Assembly: GCA_903821605.1 (NCBI GenBank) | Contig: CAIJLZ010000008.1 | Location: forward strand, 120,383-184,382 | From: an uncultured Sphingomonadales bacterium | Lineage (GTDB): Bacteria; Pseudomonadota; Alphaproteobacteria; Sphingomonadales; Sphingomonadaceae | DNA: 64,000 nt | Reading direction: 5' to 3' | Shown here: positions 10,314 through 21,000 of the stretch, piece by piece | Layout: every line of letters starts with the position of its first letter | How positions within the stretch are numbered: position 1 is the stretch's first letter | Made by a program: the position numbers and the translations under genes | The notes under the pieces: generated by a model | What the model saw: the letters and a program-made list of their open reading frames with translations, nothing else | What the model was told of the DNA's origin: nothing | Databases searched by the model: none

Positions 10314-11537
10314 TCAGGTCCTCGTCACGATATAGGGTGAGCGCTTCGCAGCGGGGTTACGCCGGGTGAACGCCAACAGCAATCCAAAGCCTGCCGATAC
10401 CGCGATCATCGATGAGCCGCCATAGCTGATAAATGGCAAGGTCATGCCCTTGGACGGCGCCAGCCCGACATTGACCGCGATATTGATCACGGCTTGCATC
10501 CCGAATTGCGCCGCAAGGCCCGCTGAGGCGAGCAGCACAAAATCATCTTCCTCGTCCAGCAGGCGGACAAAGACGCGCACCACAATCGCGGCGTAGAGCA
10601 GCGCGACGGCCAGGCAGGTAATTAGGCCAAACTCCTCGCCAATGACCGAGAAGATATAATCAGTATGCGCTTCCGGCAGGTGGAACTTGGCCTCGCCGCC
10701 GCCCGGACCGGTGCCAAAAAATCCCCCATTGGTGATCGTCTTGTGCGCCGATTCAACCTGATAGGAATCGCCCTCGCCAAATAGGAAGGCGTTGATGCGG
10801 GTGCGCGCCACTGAATAAAAGGCATAAGCGCCCAATACCGCACCGACGCCCACGGCGATCAGCCAGCCGATGATCCGCACCGGCGCACCGGCGAGCAACA
10901 TCAGCACGAACCAGATGCCGCCAAAGATCACGGTCTGGCCGAAGTCCGGTTGCAGCATCAACAGCCCCGCGATCACGGCGGTCGCCGCAGCAGAAATGCG
11001 CATCACCGGCAAGCTACGGTCGACATTGCGCAGCGATAACAGCCAAGCAAGACCGACGACATAGCAAGGCTTGAGAAATTCAGACGGCTGGAACTGGAAG
11101 CCGACAATGTTAATCCAGCGCTTCGCGCCGTTCGCCTCGACCCCGAATAACGGGATGAACAGCAGCGTCACAAAGCAGAAAATGCCAACCCCCATGGCGA
11201 TCCGCCGCGCCGAATCGCGCGGCAACAGCGAGGTCATGAACATCACCGGCAAGCCGAGAATCAACCACATCACCTGCCGCCAAAAATAATGCAGCGACGC
11301 CATTTTATGGGAGAAATCGGAATAACGCTGTGCCGACGCGGGCGACGCGGCTGCCACCGCGACCAGCCCGATCGCCACCAGCACGAGCACCAGCATCACC
11401 AGCACCCGATCAATTTCCCAGAACCAGCGACCTAGCGGCGTGCGATCAGTCCGGCCCAACCGGGCATGATGCGGGGCGGAGCGCACCACGCGCGGGCGGC
11501 CACGGCTGCCCGGTGTATGGAAACCATCTGTGGGCAT
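10314..11537 (-). CDS. ftsW: FtsW, SEDS-family septal peptidoglycan glycosyltransferase
   Basis: FtsW is the polytopic SEDS polymerase that, with FtsI, builds septal peptidoglycan from lipid II. The 407-residue protein begins with a basic cytoplasmic segment and then has multiple hydrophobic helices. It carries the family landmarks INIGVEANGAKRW-like (EANGAKRWINI), FQPSEFLKP and the C-terminal PFISYGGSSM. The murD stop reads GTGATG, so translation can start at GTG (11540) or ATG (11537); both give translational coupling. Confidence 0.96.
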   Translation of the reverse strand: MPTDGFHTPGSRGRPRVVRSAPHHARLGRTDRTPLGRWFWEIDRVLVMLVLVLVAIGLVAVAAASPASAQRYSDFSHKMASLHYFWRQVMWLILGLPVMFMTSLLPRDSARRIAMGVGIFCFVTLLFIPLFGVEANGAKRWINIVGFQFQPSEFLKPCYVVGLAWLLSLRNVDRSLPVMRISAAATAVIAGLLMLQPDFGQTVIFGGIWFVLMLLAGAPVRIIGWLIAVGVGAVLGAYAFYSVARTRINAFLFGEGDSYQVESAHKTITNGGFFGTGPGGGEAKFHLPEAHTDYIFSVIGEEFGLITCLAVALLYAAIVVRVFVRLLDEEDDFVLLASAGLAAQFGMQAVINIAVNVGLAPSKGMTLPFISYGGSSMIAVSAGFGLLLAFTRRNPAAKRSPYIVTRT

Positions 11538-12841
11538 CACAGCGCCTCGACTGCGGCACGAAAGGCATCGCCCCGCGCCTCGAAATCACGAAATTGGTCG
11601 AATGATGCACAGGCCGGGGACAATAAGATCGTGTCACCAGGCACGGCCACCGCCGCCGCATCCTTGACCGCTTGTTCCAGCGTGCCACTTTGCGTCACCG
11701 TCATATGCGGTGCCAGCAATTCAGCAAATAATGGCGCTGCCTCGCCAATGACATAGGCCGCCTTCACATTGCCGAACCATTTGATGCAGGCATCAAGATC
11801 ATGGGTCTTGGCCTTGCCGCCCAAGATCCAATGGATCGCCGGATAGGCCCCAAGCGCCGGTGCGGTCGAATCCGCGTTCGTCGCCTTGCTGTCATTGACA
11901 TACAATACGCCCAGCCGTTCCTTCACCCGCTGCATCCGATGCGGCAGGCCGGGATAGGTCGCAAGGCCCCGTTCGATCGTGGCGTCATCGATACCCAACG
12001 CGGCGGCCACCTTGATCGCAATCGCGACATTTTGGGCGTTATGCGGCCCCTGCAATGTCGGCCAGCGCCCCTGATCCTTGATGTCGGCGGCATGCACGCG
12101 GATCAGGCGATGATTGACCCGGCTTGCGATCATGCGCGACGGATCATCGTCACAAGCGATGATCGCCAATTGATCCGCATGCTGAAAACCGAACAGCCGT
12201 TCCTTCGAGGCGCAATAGCCCGCAAAACCATCATAGCGGTCGAGATGATCGGGCGTGATGTTGGTCAAGACCGCCACATCGCACGCCAGACTGTGGCTGA
12301 GATCAATCTGGTAGCTCGATAGTTCAAGCACATAGACGCCACCGCTCGGCAACGGATCTTGGCCCAGAATCGGCAGCCCAATATTGCCGCCCAGCGTGGT
12401 CGGCAGTCCCGCCGTTGTGCATAAATGGTGGATCAGCGCCGTCGTGGTCGACTTGCCATTGGTGCCGGTGATGCCGACCACCTTGTGCGCCGCCAGACCA
12501 GCCCGTGCCAAGGCAAAAAGTTCGATATCGCCGATGATCGGCACATGCGCCGCGCGCGCCTTGGCCGCGATTGGATGGCTGTTGAGTGGCACGCCCGGCG
12601 ACACAATCACCGCGTCCAGCCCGCCAAGATCCATTTCCAGCGGATCGGCAAGGCTAAGCGCGCCTTGCGCTGCTCCCGTTGCTGGGGGGAGTTGGAGCGC
12701 CGCTTCCCTCGCGGTTGCATTTGTATCCCATGCTGTCACCTGAGCCCCGCTCGCCAGCAACGCCCGCACGGTCGCAAGACCGGTCCGAGCCAGCCCCAGC
12801 ACCGCATAGCGTTTGCCGCGAAAGGCGGGCGACGTAATCAC
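11537..12841 (-). CDS. murD: UDP-N-acetylmuramoyl-L-alanine--D-glutamate ligase MurD
   Basis: MurD adds D-glutamate to UDP-MurNAc-L-Ala. The 434-residue protein has the N-terminal nucleotide fold ([11 protein letters not shown]), the ATP loop [10 protein letters not shown] (124-133), LELSSYQID and the C-terminal domain with YVNDSKATN. It starts with GTG in a GTGA overlap with the mraY stop. The C-terminus ends with [12 protein letters not shown], the usual MurD signature. Confidence 0.97.
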   Translation of the reverse strand: MITSPAFRGKRYAVLGLARTGLATVRALLASGAQVTAWDTNATAREAALQLPPATGAAQGALSLADPLEMDLGGLDAVIVSPGVPLNSHPIAAKARAAHVPIIGDIELFALARAGLAAHKVVGITGTNGKSTTTALIHHLCTTAGLPTTLGGNIGLPILGQDPLPSGGVYVLELSSYQIDLSHSLACDVAVLTNITPDHLDRYDGFAGYCASKERLFGFQHADQLAIIACDDDPSRMIASRVNHRLIRVHAADIKDQGRWPTLQGPHNAQNVAIAIKVAAALGIDDATIERGLATYPGLPHRMQRVKERLGVLYVNDSKATNADSTAPALGAYPAIHWILGGKAKTHDLDACIKWFGNVKAAYVIGEAAPLFAELLAPHMTVTQSGTLEQAVKDAAAVAVPGDTILLSPACASFDQFRDFEARGDAFRAAVEAL

Positions 12842-13911
12842 CGCAGCTTCAGCGTCGCAAGGCCGATGAGCGCGAGCGAAAAGCTGATGATCCAGAAGCG
12901 GATCACCACCTTGGTTTCGGCCCAGCCGAGTTGCTCGAAATGATGGTGGATCGGTGCCATGCGGAACACCCGCCTACCCGTCCGCTTGTACCAGAAGACT
13001 TGAATAATCACCGACAGGGCCTCGACCACGAACAGACCGCCAACAACCCCCAGCACGATTTCATGATGCGCGACCACGGCGACCGCACCCAGCGCCCCGC
13101 CAAGCGCGAGCGAACCGGTATCCCCCATGAAGATCGCGGCAGGCGGTGCATTGAACCACAGAAATGCAAGCCCCGCCCCCATGATCGCCGCGCACAGGAT
13201 CGCGACATGCGCCGCTCCCGGAATATGCGGGATGCCGAGATAAGGCGCGAATTTGGCGTTGCCGACGAGATAGGCAAAGATCAGGAACGTCATGGCGGCG
13301 ATGATCACCGGCATGGTTGCCAGCCCATCAAGCCCGTCCGTCAGGTTCACTGCATTGCCCGCGCCAACAATCACCGTCGCACCAAACAGAATGTAGAACC
13401 AGCCAAGGTCCATCACCGGGCCCTTAACGAATGGCAGATACAAATTGGTGTCGCCACTGACCCAGACGATGATCGACACCGCGACGCTCGCGATCGCGAA
13501 CTCGCCCAGCAGCCGGACCTTGCCCGACACGCCCTTGTGGCTGCGTTTCGTCACCTTGTCGAAATCATCGAGAAAGCCGATTAGGCCAAAGCCGAACAAC
13601 ACGATCAGACAGGCCCAGACATAAGGCGCAGCCAGGTCCATCCAGAGCAACATCGACAGCGCGATGGCGATCAGCATCATCAACCCGCCCATGGTCGGCG
13701 TGCCGACCTTGGCAAGATGGGTCTGCGGTCCATCGCTCCGGATGGGCTGGCCCTTGCCCTGACGCAGGCGCAGCCAGTCAATCGCCTTGGGACCAATGAC
13801 CAAGCCGATGATCAGCGCGGTAAACAGCGCCCCACCCGTGCGGAAAGTGATGTAGCGGAACAGGTTGAGCAGCCCCGCGAAGTGAAATTGTTCTGCGATC
13901 CAGTAGAGCAT
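12838..13911 (-). CDS. mraY: Phospho-N-acetylmuramoyl-pentapeptide transferase MraY
   Basis: MraY is the integral membrane enzyme that makes lipid I from UDP-MurNAc-pentapeptide and undecaprenyl phosphate. The 357-residue protein shows about ten hydrophobic segments, the early [10 protein letters not shown] motif, the cytoplasmic FLDDFDKV and [10 protein letters not shown] loops that hold the catalytic aspartates, and the histidine-rich MAPIHHHFE near the C-terminus. Its ATG overlaps the murF stop by one base (TAATG). Confidence 0.97.
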   Translation of the reverse strand: MLYWIAEQFHFAGLLNLFRYITFRTGGALFTALIIGLVIGPKAIDWLRLRQGKGQPIRSDGPQTHLAKVGTPTMGGLMMLIAIALSMLLWMDLAAPYVWACLIVLFGFGLIGFLDDFDKVTKRSHKGVSGKVRLLGEFAIASVAVSIIVWVSGDTNLYLPFVKGPVMDLGWFYILFGATVIVGAGNAVNLTDGLDGLATMPVIIAAMTFLIFAYLVGNAKFAPYLGIPHIPGAAHVAILCAAIMGAGLAFLWFNAPPAAIFMGDTGSLALGGALGAVAVVAHHEIVLGVVGGLFVVEALSVIIQVFWYKRTGRRVFRMAPIHHHFEQLGWAETKVVIRFWIISFSLALIGLATLKLR

Positions 13912-15305
13912 TATATGTTCCTGCCCTGCGCCTGCTCATCAACCAAATGGCTGACCAGCCGGGCCAGCCCGATGGAGTTAGAGCCTTTTACCAATATGGC
14001 ATCACCCGGCGCGATCAATCGATCTAGCGCAAGCATCGCGGCCGATGCGTCGGGCACATGGACGAAATCCCGCTTGCCCTCAAGTATCTTTGCAAGGGGC
14101 AACATCTCCGGCCCGACAAGAATGGCGATGGCAAGATCGGCTGTCTCGATATGGTCGGCCAGCGCCTCATGAAAGCCGGCGGATTTTTCGCCCAGTTCTT
14201 TCATCGCGCCCAGCACCGCCAAGCGCCGCTTCGACTCTTCCTTGCCCAACTGGCCAAGGGTCGCGGCCATTGAGGCGGGATTGGCATTGTAGCTTTCGTC
14301 AATCAGCAGCGCCTCGCCACTGCCGACCGTGATCAGATGGCGCGCCCCGCGTCCCGGTAGGCCCGTCATATCCGCCAGCGCCAGCCCGGCTGCCGCCAGA
14401 TCACCGCCCGCCGCCTGCACCGCCGCAATCACGGCCAATGAGTTCGACACCCAATGTTCGCCGGGCAGGCCGATGGAATAGCCGAGTTCCGCCCCCGGCA
14501 GCACCGCATTGACATAGGTGCCATGCGCCTCGCCATGCACCACATCACGTGCGCGCACATCGGCACCTTCACCCCGGCCAAAGGTCACGATCTTGCCCGC
14601 ATGAGGCCGGGCCGCCGCGATCAACCGCTCGCGATATGGGCTGTCGAACGGGATAATCGCCGTTCCGCCGGGTTCCAACCCCTGAAAAATTTCGCCCTTG
14701 GCATCGGCAATCGCCGCCTCGTCCGGGAAAAATTCGCTATGCGCCGGGGCAATCGCCGTCACAAGCGCGATATGCGGCCGCACCAGCCGGGTCAGCTGCG
14801 CCAGTTCGCCGCTGTGGTTCATGCCCATTTCCAGCACGCCAAAGCGCGTCTCGCGCGCCATGCGCGACAGGCTGAGCGGCACGCCCGTATGATTATTATA
14901 GCTCTTCACCGAGCGATGCACCGGCCCCTTATTGGCCCGCGCCAGCGCATCGGCGAGCGCTTCCTTGGTCCCGGTCTTGCCGACCGAGCCGGTCACGCCG
15001 ATGACCACGCCCTGCATCCGCGCCCGCGAGGCGAGGCCCAGCGCGCCAAGCGCAGCGGTGGTATCCGCCACCCGAACATGGGGCAAGGCGCATTCCGCAC
15101 TGACAATCGCACCTGCCGCGCCGCGTTCAGCGACCTGGCCAAGAAAGCGATGACCATCGGTGATTTCACCCTTCAGTGCGATGAACAAATCGCCCGGCCC
15201 GATTTCGCGACTGTCAAACGCCACACCATTGACCGCAAAATCAGCCGAAGCCGTGCCTTGGACGGCGGCGGCGATTTCTGCCGAGGTCCATAACGGGGTG
15301 CTCAT
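13911..15305 (-). CDS. murF: UDP-MurNAc-tripeptide--D-alanyl-D-alanine ligase MurF
   Basis: MurF adds the D-Ala-D-Ala dipeptide made by Ddl, completing the pentapeptide precursor. The 464-residue ligase has the ATP loop [14 protein letters not shown] (104-117), MGMNHSGEL and the [13 protein letters not shown] segment. The C-terminal domain ends with [11 protein letters not shown]. Start 15305 forms an ATGA overlap with murE; the frame opens three codons earlier, but the overlap makes this start more likely. Confidence 0.97.
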   Translation of the reverse strand: MSTPLWTSAEIAAAVQGTASADFAVNGVAFDSREIGPGDLFIALKGEITDGHRFLGQVAERGAAGAIVSAECALPHVRVADTTAALGALGLASRARMQGVVIGVTGSVGKTGTKEALADALARANKGPVHRSVKSYNNHTGVPLSLSRMARETRFGVLEMGMNHSGELAQLTRLVRPHIALVTAIAPAHSEFFPDEAAIADAKGEIFQGLEPGGTAIIPFDSPYRERLIAAARPHAGKIVTFGRGEGADVRARDVVHGEAHGTYVNAVLPGAELGYSIGLPGEHWVSNSLAVIAAVQAAGGDLAAAGLALADMTGLPGRGARHLITVGSGEALLIDESYNANPASMAATLGQLGKEESKRRLAVLGAMKELGEKSAGFHEALADHIETADLAIAILVGPEMLPLAKILEGKRDFVHVPDASAAMLALDRLIAPGDAILVKGSNSIGLARLVSHLVDEQAQGRNI

Positions 15306-16723
15306 CCCGCGCACTCCCGTGCCACTTGCACATCGTCGAATGGCAACACCCGGTCTCCCACTATCTGGCCCTGCTCGTGCCCCTTGCCTGCAAGCAGCAC
15401 GACATCATCCCCCTGCGCCATCGCAATCGCCGCCGCAATGGCCGCGCGACGGTCGCCAATTTCGGTCGCGCCCGGTGCTGCCGCCATGATCGACCGCCGG
15501 ATCAGTGCCGCATCTTCACTGCGCGGGTTATCGTCGGTCACGATCACGACATCCGACAAGCGGGTCGCGGTCGCGCCCATTTGCGGACGCTTGCCCGTGT
15601 CACGGTCCCCGCCAGCGCCAAATAAGGTGATCAACCGCCCCTTGGTATGCGGCCGCAGCGCCTCAATCGCCGCCGCCAAGCCATCCGGGGTATGCGCATA
15701 ATCAACATAAACTGGCGCACCTGATCGCGTAATCGCCGCACGTTCCAGTCGCCCGCGCACGCCTTGCAGCCGCGAGATATCGCCCAGCGTCCGGCCGACA
15801 TCGCCACCCGACGCGATGACCAGCCCTGCCGCGACCAACACATTCGCCGCCTGATAGGCCCCGATCAACGGCAACTGGATCGACTTCATCGCCCCGCCTT
15901 CGACCTCGACCTCCAGCACCTGCCCCATCGCCGTGGGGGTGCGCTTGACCAGCCGCAGAAACGTGCCCCGTTCACCCACCGTGTAGATCCGCAAACCGCG
16001 CGCGGCGGCAATCGCCTTGACCTCCATCGCGCGCTCGTCATCAGCCCAGATGACCGCCGCGCCGCCCGCTTGCACCACCTCGCCAAACAGCCGCATCTTG
16101 GCTGCGAAATAGGCGTCCATCGTGCCGTGATAATCGAGATGATCACGCGACAAATTGGTAAAGGCGCCCACCTTAACCGGCAGGCCTTCGGTGCGATATT
16201 GCGCCAGCCCATGGGATGAGGCTTCAAACGCCGCGTGGGTCACGCCTTCGCGCTGCAACCCGGCCATGTTCGACAAGAAAGTGACGATATCCGGCGTGGT
16301 CAGGCCGGTGACGACCTGATCTTGCGCCGTGGTGACACCCAATGTGCCGATACTTGCCGCCTTGTGCCCGGCCATGTGCCAAAGCTGACGCGTCAGTTCG
16401 ACGGTCGAGGTTTTGCCGTTGGTCCCGGTCACCGCGACGGCCACATCCGGAAATGGTGCGAAGAAACGGGCGGCGAGTTGCGCGAACAACTGCCGGGGTT
16501 CATCGGCGGCGAGATGGACCGCGCCTTCGACCTGCGCTTCGGGCCGAGCGACAATGGCAACCGCCCCTGCCTTGATGGCATCGGCGATAAAGTCCTCGCC
16601 ATTCATGCGCACGCCGTTGAAGGCGCCAAATATCGTGCCTCGCGCCACCTTGCGATGGTCGATGGCAAAGCCGGTGACATCCACAACCTCATCGCCGCCG
16701 GTCAGCGTGCCGAGCCGGGTCAC
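15302..16723 (-). CDS. murE: UDP-MurNAc-L-Ala-D-Glu--meso-2,6-diaminopimelate ligase MurE
   Basis: MurE adds the third residue of the stem peptide. The 473-residue enzyme has VTGTNGKTST (98-107), YHGTMDAY and, near the C-terminus, DDNPRSED; the DNPR motif is the known marker for meso-diaminopimelate over lysine, as expected in a Gram-negative. It starts with GTG in a GTGA overlap with ftsI and overlaps murF by 4 bp. Confidence 0.97.
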   Translation of the reverse strand: MTRLGTLTGGDEVVDVTGFAIDHRKVARGTIFGAFNGVRMNGEDFIADAIKAGAVAIVARPEAQVEGAVHLAADEPRQLFAQLAARFFAPFPDVAVAVTGTNGKTSTVELTRQLWHMAGHKAASIGTLGVTTAQDQVVTGLTTPDIVTFLSNMAGLQREGVTHAAFEASSHGLAQYRTEGLPVKVGAFTNLSRDHLDYHGTMDAYFAAKMRLFGEVVQAGGAAVIWADDERAMEVKAIAAARGLRIYTVGERGTFLRLVKRTPTAMGQVLEVEVEGGAMKSIQLPLIGAYQAANVLVAAGLVIASGGDVGRTLGDISRLQGVRGRLERAAITRSGAPVYVDYAHTPDGLAAAIEALRPHTKGRLITLFGAGGDRDTGKRPQMGATATRLSDVVIVTDDNPRSEDAALIRRSIMAAAPGATEIGDRRAAIAAAIAMAQGDDVVLLAGKGHEQGQIVGDRVLPFDDVQVARECAG

Positions 16724-18426
16724 TGCTTATGCTCCTCAGGTTCCCAGATCATCGCTTCCACTTCCTCGTGCGGTATATCCTTGCGAGCATCGGGGATCAC
16801 CCCCAACAACGGCCCGATGCGGGCGACGACCTTGCGCACCACTGGGGCCGCCGTCATGCCAGCAGTGGCATAGCCGCCGGTCTCAACCGTGCCCTTGGGC
16901 TCGTCAAGCATCATCACGACGGCATATTTCGGATCATCAACCGGGAACACCCCGGCAAAGGTCGACACCAAAGAATGGCGCGCATAGCCGCCACCACTCG
17001 CCTTTTCCGCCGTGCCGGTCTTGCCGCCAACCCGCAAACCCGGCGCATCGGCATTCCGGCCCGTGCCGCGCAGCACGATCATCCGCAGCAGTTGCCGCAT
17101 GGTGTAGCTGGTCTTTTCCGACATAATCCGCGTACCCGCCACCGGCTTGCCCGGTTCATGCTTGAACAGCGTGACCGGGCGCAGGAAGCCGCCATTGACT
17201 AGGGCTGCATAAGCCGAAGCCAAATGCATCGGCGTCACCGCAATGCCATGACCATAAGCCGTCGTCATGGTGGTGGTGCGTGCCCAGAAGGTCGGGACAA
17301 TCGGATGCCCCTTGCCCGGCAATTCAATATCAACCGGTCGCCCAAATCCAAGCTTCATAAACATGGCGTTGAGCTTATCTTTGCCCATCTCATCGGCGAG
17401 TTGCGCCGTCACGATGTTCGAGCTGAAGACCAGCATTTCGGGGATGTTGAGCCAGCGCTTTTGCGGGTGGTCATCATGAATGGTGAACTTGCCCACCTTG
17501 AGCGGCTGGGTCGCATCATAGCGTTTGTCGAGCCGAGTGATGACCCCGCTATCCAGCGCGGCCGCGACCGTCAGCGGCTTGAAGGCCGAGCCGAGTTCAT
17601 ACACGCCCATGATCGCCTGATTGAACCGGGTTTCCGGTCCCGAACTACCCGGGCGATTGGGGTTGAAACTGGGCAGCGAAGTCAGCGCCATCACCTCGCC
17701 GGTATGCACATCCAGCACGATCCCGGTCGCGCCGCGCGCCTGAAAGTTCAGCATGGCCTGCGCCAGCTCTTTCTCGACCGCAGCCTGCACCCGGCTATCA
17801 ATCGACAACACCACCGGCTGATCACGCTGATGTGGGTCGGTCAGGCGCTTTTCCAGCACCTTCTCCATGCCGGTCACGCCGCCGCCATCCAAATTGGTCC
17901 AGCCCAGCACATGCGCCGCAAGGCTGCCTTGCGGATAGAGCCGCTCCGGTTCGCGGGCAAAGGCCATGCCCGGCTCACCCAGCGCGTTGACCGCCTCCAC
18001 CAGTTCCGGCATCGCGCGGCGGCGAAGATAGATAAAACTTTTGCGGGATTTGAGCAGCGCGAGATATTCAGCCGCATTATGCTCGGGCATCAGCGCCGCC
18101 AGCTTGGGCGCAAGTTCCTCCGGGCGGGTCAACAGCCGATCCGCATGAACCCCAATCGACCATGCATCAATCGTGCTGGCCAAGGTCTCGCCATTGCGGT
18201 CGACAATATCTGCGCGCGACTGGATGGCCGCGCGCGCAACCACATTGTCGCCCTGCACGACGCCCATGATCGCAAAATACAGCAGCTTGAGCACAATCGC
18301 CCCGACTGCCGCCAAGAACAGCAACAGCACCACCATCAACCGTTCACGCGACAAGGCCGCCACCTGCTGGCGGCGGCCCGCAAGATGCAGCCGATTTGAC
18401 GAGGCGACGAGGGGCTCTGCCGTCAC
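16720..18426 (-). CDS. ftsI: FtsI, septal peptidoglycan transpeptidase (PBP3)
   Basis: FtsI is the class B penicillin-binding protein that crosslinks septal peptidoglycan. The 568-residue protein has one N-terminal transmembrane helix (about residues 31-55), then a pedestal domain and the transpeptidase domain with the active-site SxxK (GSAFKP), the SxN motif (FSSNIVTA) and KTG (GGKTGTAEKAS). It ends with an acidic tail. The GTG start lies in a GTGA overlap with ftsL. Alternative B-class PBPs are unlikely, given its place between ftsL and murE. Confidence 0.96.
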   Translation of the reverse strand: MTAEPLVASSNRLHLAGRRQQVAALSRERLMVVLLLFLAAVGAIVLKLLYFAIMGVVQGDNVVARAAIQSRADIVDRNGETLASTIDAWSIGVHADRLLTRPEELAPKLAALMPEHNAAEYLALLKSRKSFIYLRRRAMPELVEAVNALGEPGMAFAREPERLYPQGSLAAHVLGWTNLDGGGVTGMEKVLEKRLTDPHQRDQPVVLSIDSRVQAAVEKELAQAMLNFQARGATGIVLDVHTGEVMALTSLPSFNPNRPGSSGPETRFNQAIMGVYELGSAFKPLTVAAALDSGVITRLDKRYDATQPLKVGKFTIHDDHPQKRWLNIPEMLVFSSNIVTAQLADEMGKDKLNAMFMKLGFGRPVDIELPGKGHPIVPTFWARTTTMTTAYGHGIAVTPMHLASAYAALVNGGFLRPVTLFKHEPGKPVAGTRIMSEKTSYTMRQLLRMIVLRGTGRNADAPGLRVGGKTGTAEKASGGGYARHSLVSTFAGVFPVDDPKYAVVMMLDEPKGTVETGGYATAGMTAAPVVRKVVARIGPLLGVIPDARKDIPHEEVEAMIWEPEEHKQ

Positions 18427-19253
18427 GGGTGACGCGTCTCCATCTCCTTCAGCCGCAACGCGATGGATTCAAGCGGCTTGGCCTTGGGCCGCTCTGCCTT
18501 GGCCAGTTTCACCGGGGCCTTATCCTTCTTGCCAGCGTCGACCTTGTCAGCACCCGGCTTGGCGGGTTTTGCGGCAGTCTTGACGGCCTGTTTTTCAGCC
18601 TTGGCAGGAGACTTGGCAGCGGATTTGGTCGCCTTGGCAGCGGGCTTGGTCGCCTTGGCAGCCAGTTTCTCAGATTTGGCTTCCGCTTTCGGTGCCTTTT
18701 TCGTCGCCAGCTTTTCGGGCTTGGCCGCAGCCTTCTCGGCTTTGATGATCGACTTTACCGGCTTCGACATTTCCGGCTTGGCGACCGGCTTGTCGGGCTT
18801 CGGGGCGACGCGCTCAAGCCGAACTGTCGACAGCGGCTGATAAGATACGGTGCGCAGTGCCGGCTCGTCGCGCGCAACCTTCTCGATGGTCGCCGGCATG
18901 ACATTGGTCGCCGGCTGTGCCGAAGCGAGCTGCGTTTCATCCTGCATCGGCATGGCCGGATGCTGCTCGGTCAGCGCAACCAGTGCCTGTGGATCGGGCA
19001 AGAACTGCTCTGCCTCTGGCGCGGTCAGCGCCAGCGCCTGATCGTTCCAGCGTTCCAACTGGGCCATCTGGCCGCGCGAGCCGAGTTCGGTCTGCAACAC
19101 GCGAATATGCTTCTGCGTGACGGAAATCTGGGCTTCAAGCGACTCCAACGCGGCGCGTTCGGTCGCGACACGAAGCGAAATGAGGTAACAGCACAGCACG
19201 GCAATCGCCGCTGCCGCCACCCAACCGATTGATCGGAATCGTGCGAGCATCAT
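18423..19253 (-). CDS. ftsL: FtsL-like divisome protein with a long Lys/Ala-rich tail
   Basis: This gene is in the ftsL position between rsmH and ftsI. It encodes a short cytoplasmic N-terminus, one transmembrane helix (about residues 10-27) and a heptad-like region (about 30-75), as in FtsL, which pairs with FtsB and FtsQ to activate FtsWI. FtsL is usually about 100-120 residues, but this protein is 276. Residues 150-265 are a low-complexity run of Lys, Ala and Pro resembling a histone H1 tail. By FtsL topology this tail would be periplasmic. The call rests on position and topology, since FtsL sequences diverge strongly. Confidence 0.8.
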   Translation of the reverse strand: MMLARFRSIGWVAAAAIAVLCCYLISLRVATERAALESLEAQISVTQKHIRVLQTELGSRGQMAQLERWNDQALALTAPEAEQFLPDPQALVALTEQHPAMPMQDETQLASAQPATNVMPATIEKVARDEPALRTVSYQPLSTVRLERVAPKPDKPVAKPEMSKPVKSIIKAEKAAAKPEKLATKKAPKAEAKSEKLAAKATKPAAKATKSAAKSPAKAEKQAVKTAAKPAKPGADKVDAGKKDKAPVKLAKAERPKAKPLESIALRLKEMETRHP

Positions 19254-20260
19254 ATGCCGTATCTCCTGTTGTCACCGAAACCGGAAGAGGTCGGGCGACT
19301 TTGACCAGAATTTCCTGTGGATAGCTTTGGCGCGGCGGTGCGATGCGCGGCACGCAGCGTCGCCGAACGGGCGCGCGGATTGCGCCGCAGTTCAACGTCA
19401 CCGGCGCGCACCGCCTTGGCGGGCTTGGCAAAGGTCGGCGCATGGGCCTGCACCTGAATCGGCATATGGCGCGACCCCGCGCTGGCACTTGCCGAACGGT
19501 CGCGCAGGAACTGCTTAACGATGCGATCCTCAAGGCTGTGAAACGTCACCACCACCAGTCGGCCACCCGGACGCAATAGACGCTCTGCCGCGGCCAGCGC
19601 CGCTTCAAGCACATCCAGTTCGCGATTGACCTCGATTCGCAGCGCCTGAAAAGTGCGGGTCGCCGGGTCTTTCGGCATGCCGGGATGATGGCCAACCGCC
19701 TTGCGCACGATGGCCGCCAACTCTCCCGTCCGCGTGATCGGCCGCGCCGCAACAATCGCACGGGCGATCCGGCGCGAACGATGTTCCTCGCCATAACGAT
19801 AGATGATGTCAGCGATCACCGCCTCATCGGCATTGTTCACGATATCGGCAGCACTTGCCCCCGACTGCGCCATCCGCATGTCGAGCGGACCATCCTGCAT
19901 GAACGCGAAACCACGTTCGGCCTGATCAAGCTGCATCGACGACACGCCGATATCGAGCACGATCCCATCGACCGCATCGATCCCGGCGGCGGCAAGCAGC
20001 GCCTCCATATCCGCAAAATTACCTTGGTGCAGCGTCAGCCGGCCATTGCTTTCAGCCACCAGCGCCGCCCCCATGGCCAGCGCATCGGGGTCCTGATCAA
20101 TGGCATGGACAATCGCCCCCGCCGCCAGCATCGCACGGCTATAGCCCCCCGCACCAAAGGTGCCGTCGACATGAATCTCGCCCGGTACGATCGCGAGGGC
20201 GTCGAGCACTTCTTCAAGAAGGACGGGGATGTGCGGCGCATCACCTGCGGCGCCGGTCAC
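19250..20260 (-). CDS. rsmH: 16S rRNA (cytosine-1402-N4)-methyltransferase RsmH (MraW)
   Basis: RsmH methylates C1402 in the decoding centre of 16S rRNA. The 336-residue protein begins with [13 protein letters not shown] and has the SAM-binding [12 protein letters not shown] (33-44), then [10 protein letters not shown] and the late [12 protein letters not shown] signature. The last 40 or so residues are basic and less conserved. It starts with GTG in a GTGA overlap with mraZ and overlaps ftsL by 4 bp. Confidence 0.97.
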   Translation of the reverse strand: MTGAAGDAPHIPVLLEEVLDALAIVPGEIHVDGTFGAGGYSRAMLAAGAIVHAIDQDPDALAMGAALVAESNGRLTLHQGNFADMEALLAAAGIDAVDGIVLDIGVSSMQLDQAERGFAFMQDGPLDMRMAQSGASAADIVNNADEAVIADIIYRYGEEHRSRRIARAIVAARPITRTGELAAIVRKAVGHHPGMPKDPATRTFQALRIEVNRELDVLEAALAAAERLLRPGGRLVVVTFHSLEDRIVKQFLRDRSASASAGSRHMPIQVQAHAPTFAKPAKAVRAGDVELRRNPRARSATLRAAHRTAAPKLSTGNSGQSRPTSSGFGDNRRYGI

Positions 20261-20751
20261 AAGGTGATTCCCTTATCGGCAAGCAATGCGCGCACCCGGC
20301 GCTGCGTCTTGAGTCGTTCCGGCCGTTCGACCGAGAGGAATGCGCGCGGGCACCAGACCTCGATCATGTCACCCACGCCGATAAAGACCGCCAAATCCTT
20401 CAGATCCGCTTCCAGCCGCAACAGCTTGGGCAGGATGAAGCGGCCACTGGCATCAAAGCTCGCTTCTTCGGTCGAACCATAATCATCATCAAACGCGCCC
20501 GCATCCGGAACCGGGCGACCAGCCGCAATATCCGCCTGCACACGCGCGCGGAAATCCTCGTATTTTTGCTGGGTATAGCCGACATCGAACAGCAACAGAC
20601 AGGGGCGGTCATCATGGGTGTTGAGCTGGATCGACCCAGCACCGGGGCTGTTAGCCTCGATTTTACGGCGCAAATCGGCGGGGATCGCGACACGCCCCTT
20701 GGCGTCGATCGCGCTCAATCCCGGTCCGGAATATGGCTGCCGCAGTCCCAC
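20257..20751 (-). CDS. mraZ: MraZ, transcriptional regulator of the dcw cluster
   Basis: MraZ is an AbrB-fold DNA-binding protein that represses its own dcw operon in E. coli by binding G-rich direct repeats in the mraZ promoter. The 164-residue protein has two swapped-hairpin domains, each with a DxxxR-type motif ([10 protein letters not shown] near residue 15 and [10 protein letters not shown] near 95). The start is a GTG at 20751; an in-frame TGA just upstream excludes an earlier start, and GGGAGG lies 11 bases before it. It is the first gene of the cluster, and G-rich repeats lie 120-185 bp upstream. Confidence 0.95.
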   Translation of the reverse strand: MGLRQPYSGPGLSAIDAKGRVAIPADLRRKIEANSPGAGSIQLNTHDDRPCLLLFDVGYTQQKYEDFRARVQADIAAGRPVPDAGAFDDDYGSTEEASFDASGRFILPKLLRLEADLKDLAVFIGVGDMIEVWCPRAFLSVERPERLKTQRRVRALLADKGITL

Positions 20752-20872
20752 TTTTAATCATGCCTCCCAACGAAGGGGATCACGATCCATTCCCATCCCA
20801 CATCGACGAACCGGCCCGTGCCGAACGCCCTGCAGGTAGAATCGCCCCCTCGCCTGTGGACAAGGAATAACG

Positions 20873-20936
20873 CGGGACAAGATGGAAAACAACGGGAGAT
20901 TACGGGAAATACCCCCACTTTACCCCAATCACCCCG
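20873..20936. promoter_or_regulatory. Candidate MraZ operator: phased G-rich repeats
   Basis: On the plus strand, GGGA/GGAA units begin at 20874, 20884, 20894 and 20904, exactly 10 bp apart. On the minus strand, GGGGT units begin at 20935, 20926 and 20916; the last two read TGGGG-TAAAG-TGGGG. MraZ of E. coli binds TGGGN units separated by 5 bp (10-bp period), and the Mycoplasma protein recognises AAAGTG-type repeats. Placement upstream of mraZ fits autoregulation. Two opposed arrays are unusual, so the exact operator is uncertain. Confidence 0.45.
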
Positions 20937-20942
20937 GAAATC

Positions 20943-20951
20943 TGGGGATAA
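20943..20951. promoter_or_regulatory. Candidate DnaA box (one mismatch)
   Basis: TGGGGATAA is the complement of TTATCCCCA, one base from the DnaA consensus TTATCCACA. It is the same variant as in the ftsA-ftsZ gap. Confidence 0.25.
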
Positions 20952-21000
20952 CTTGGCATTGAGCGGTGCGAAAAAGCATTTGCCGCCCTCTTGAAAAGCC

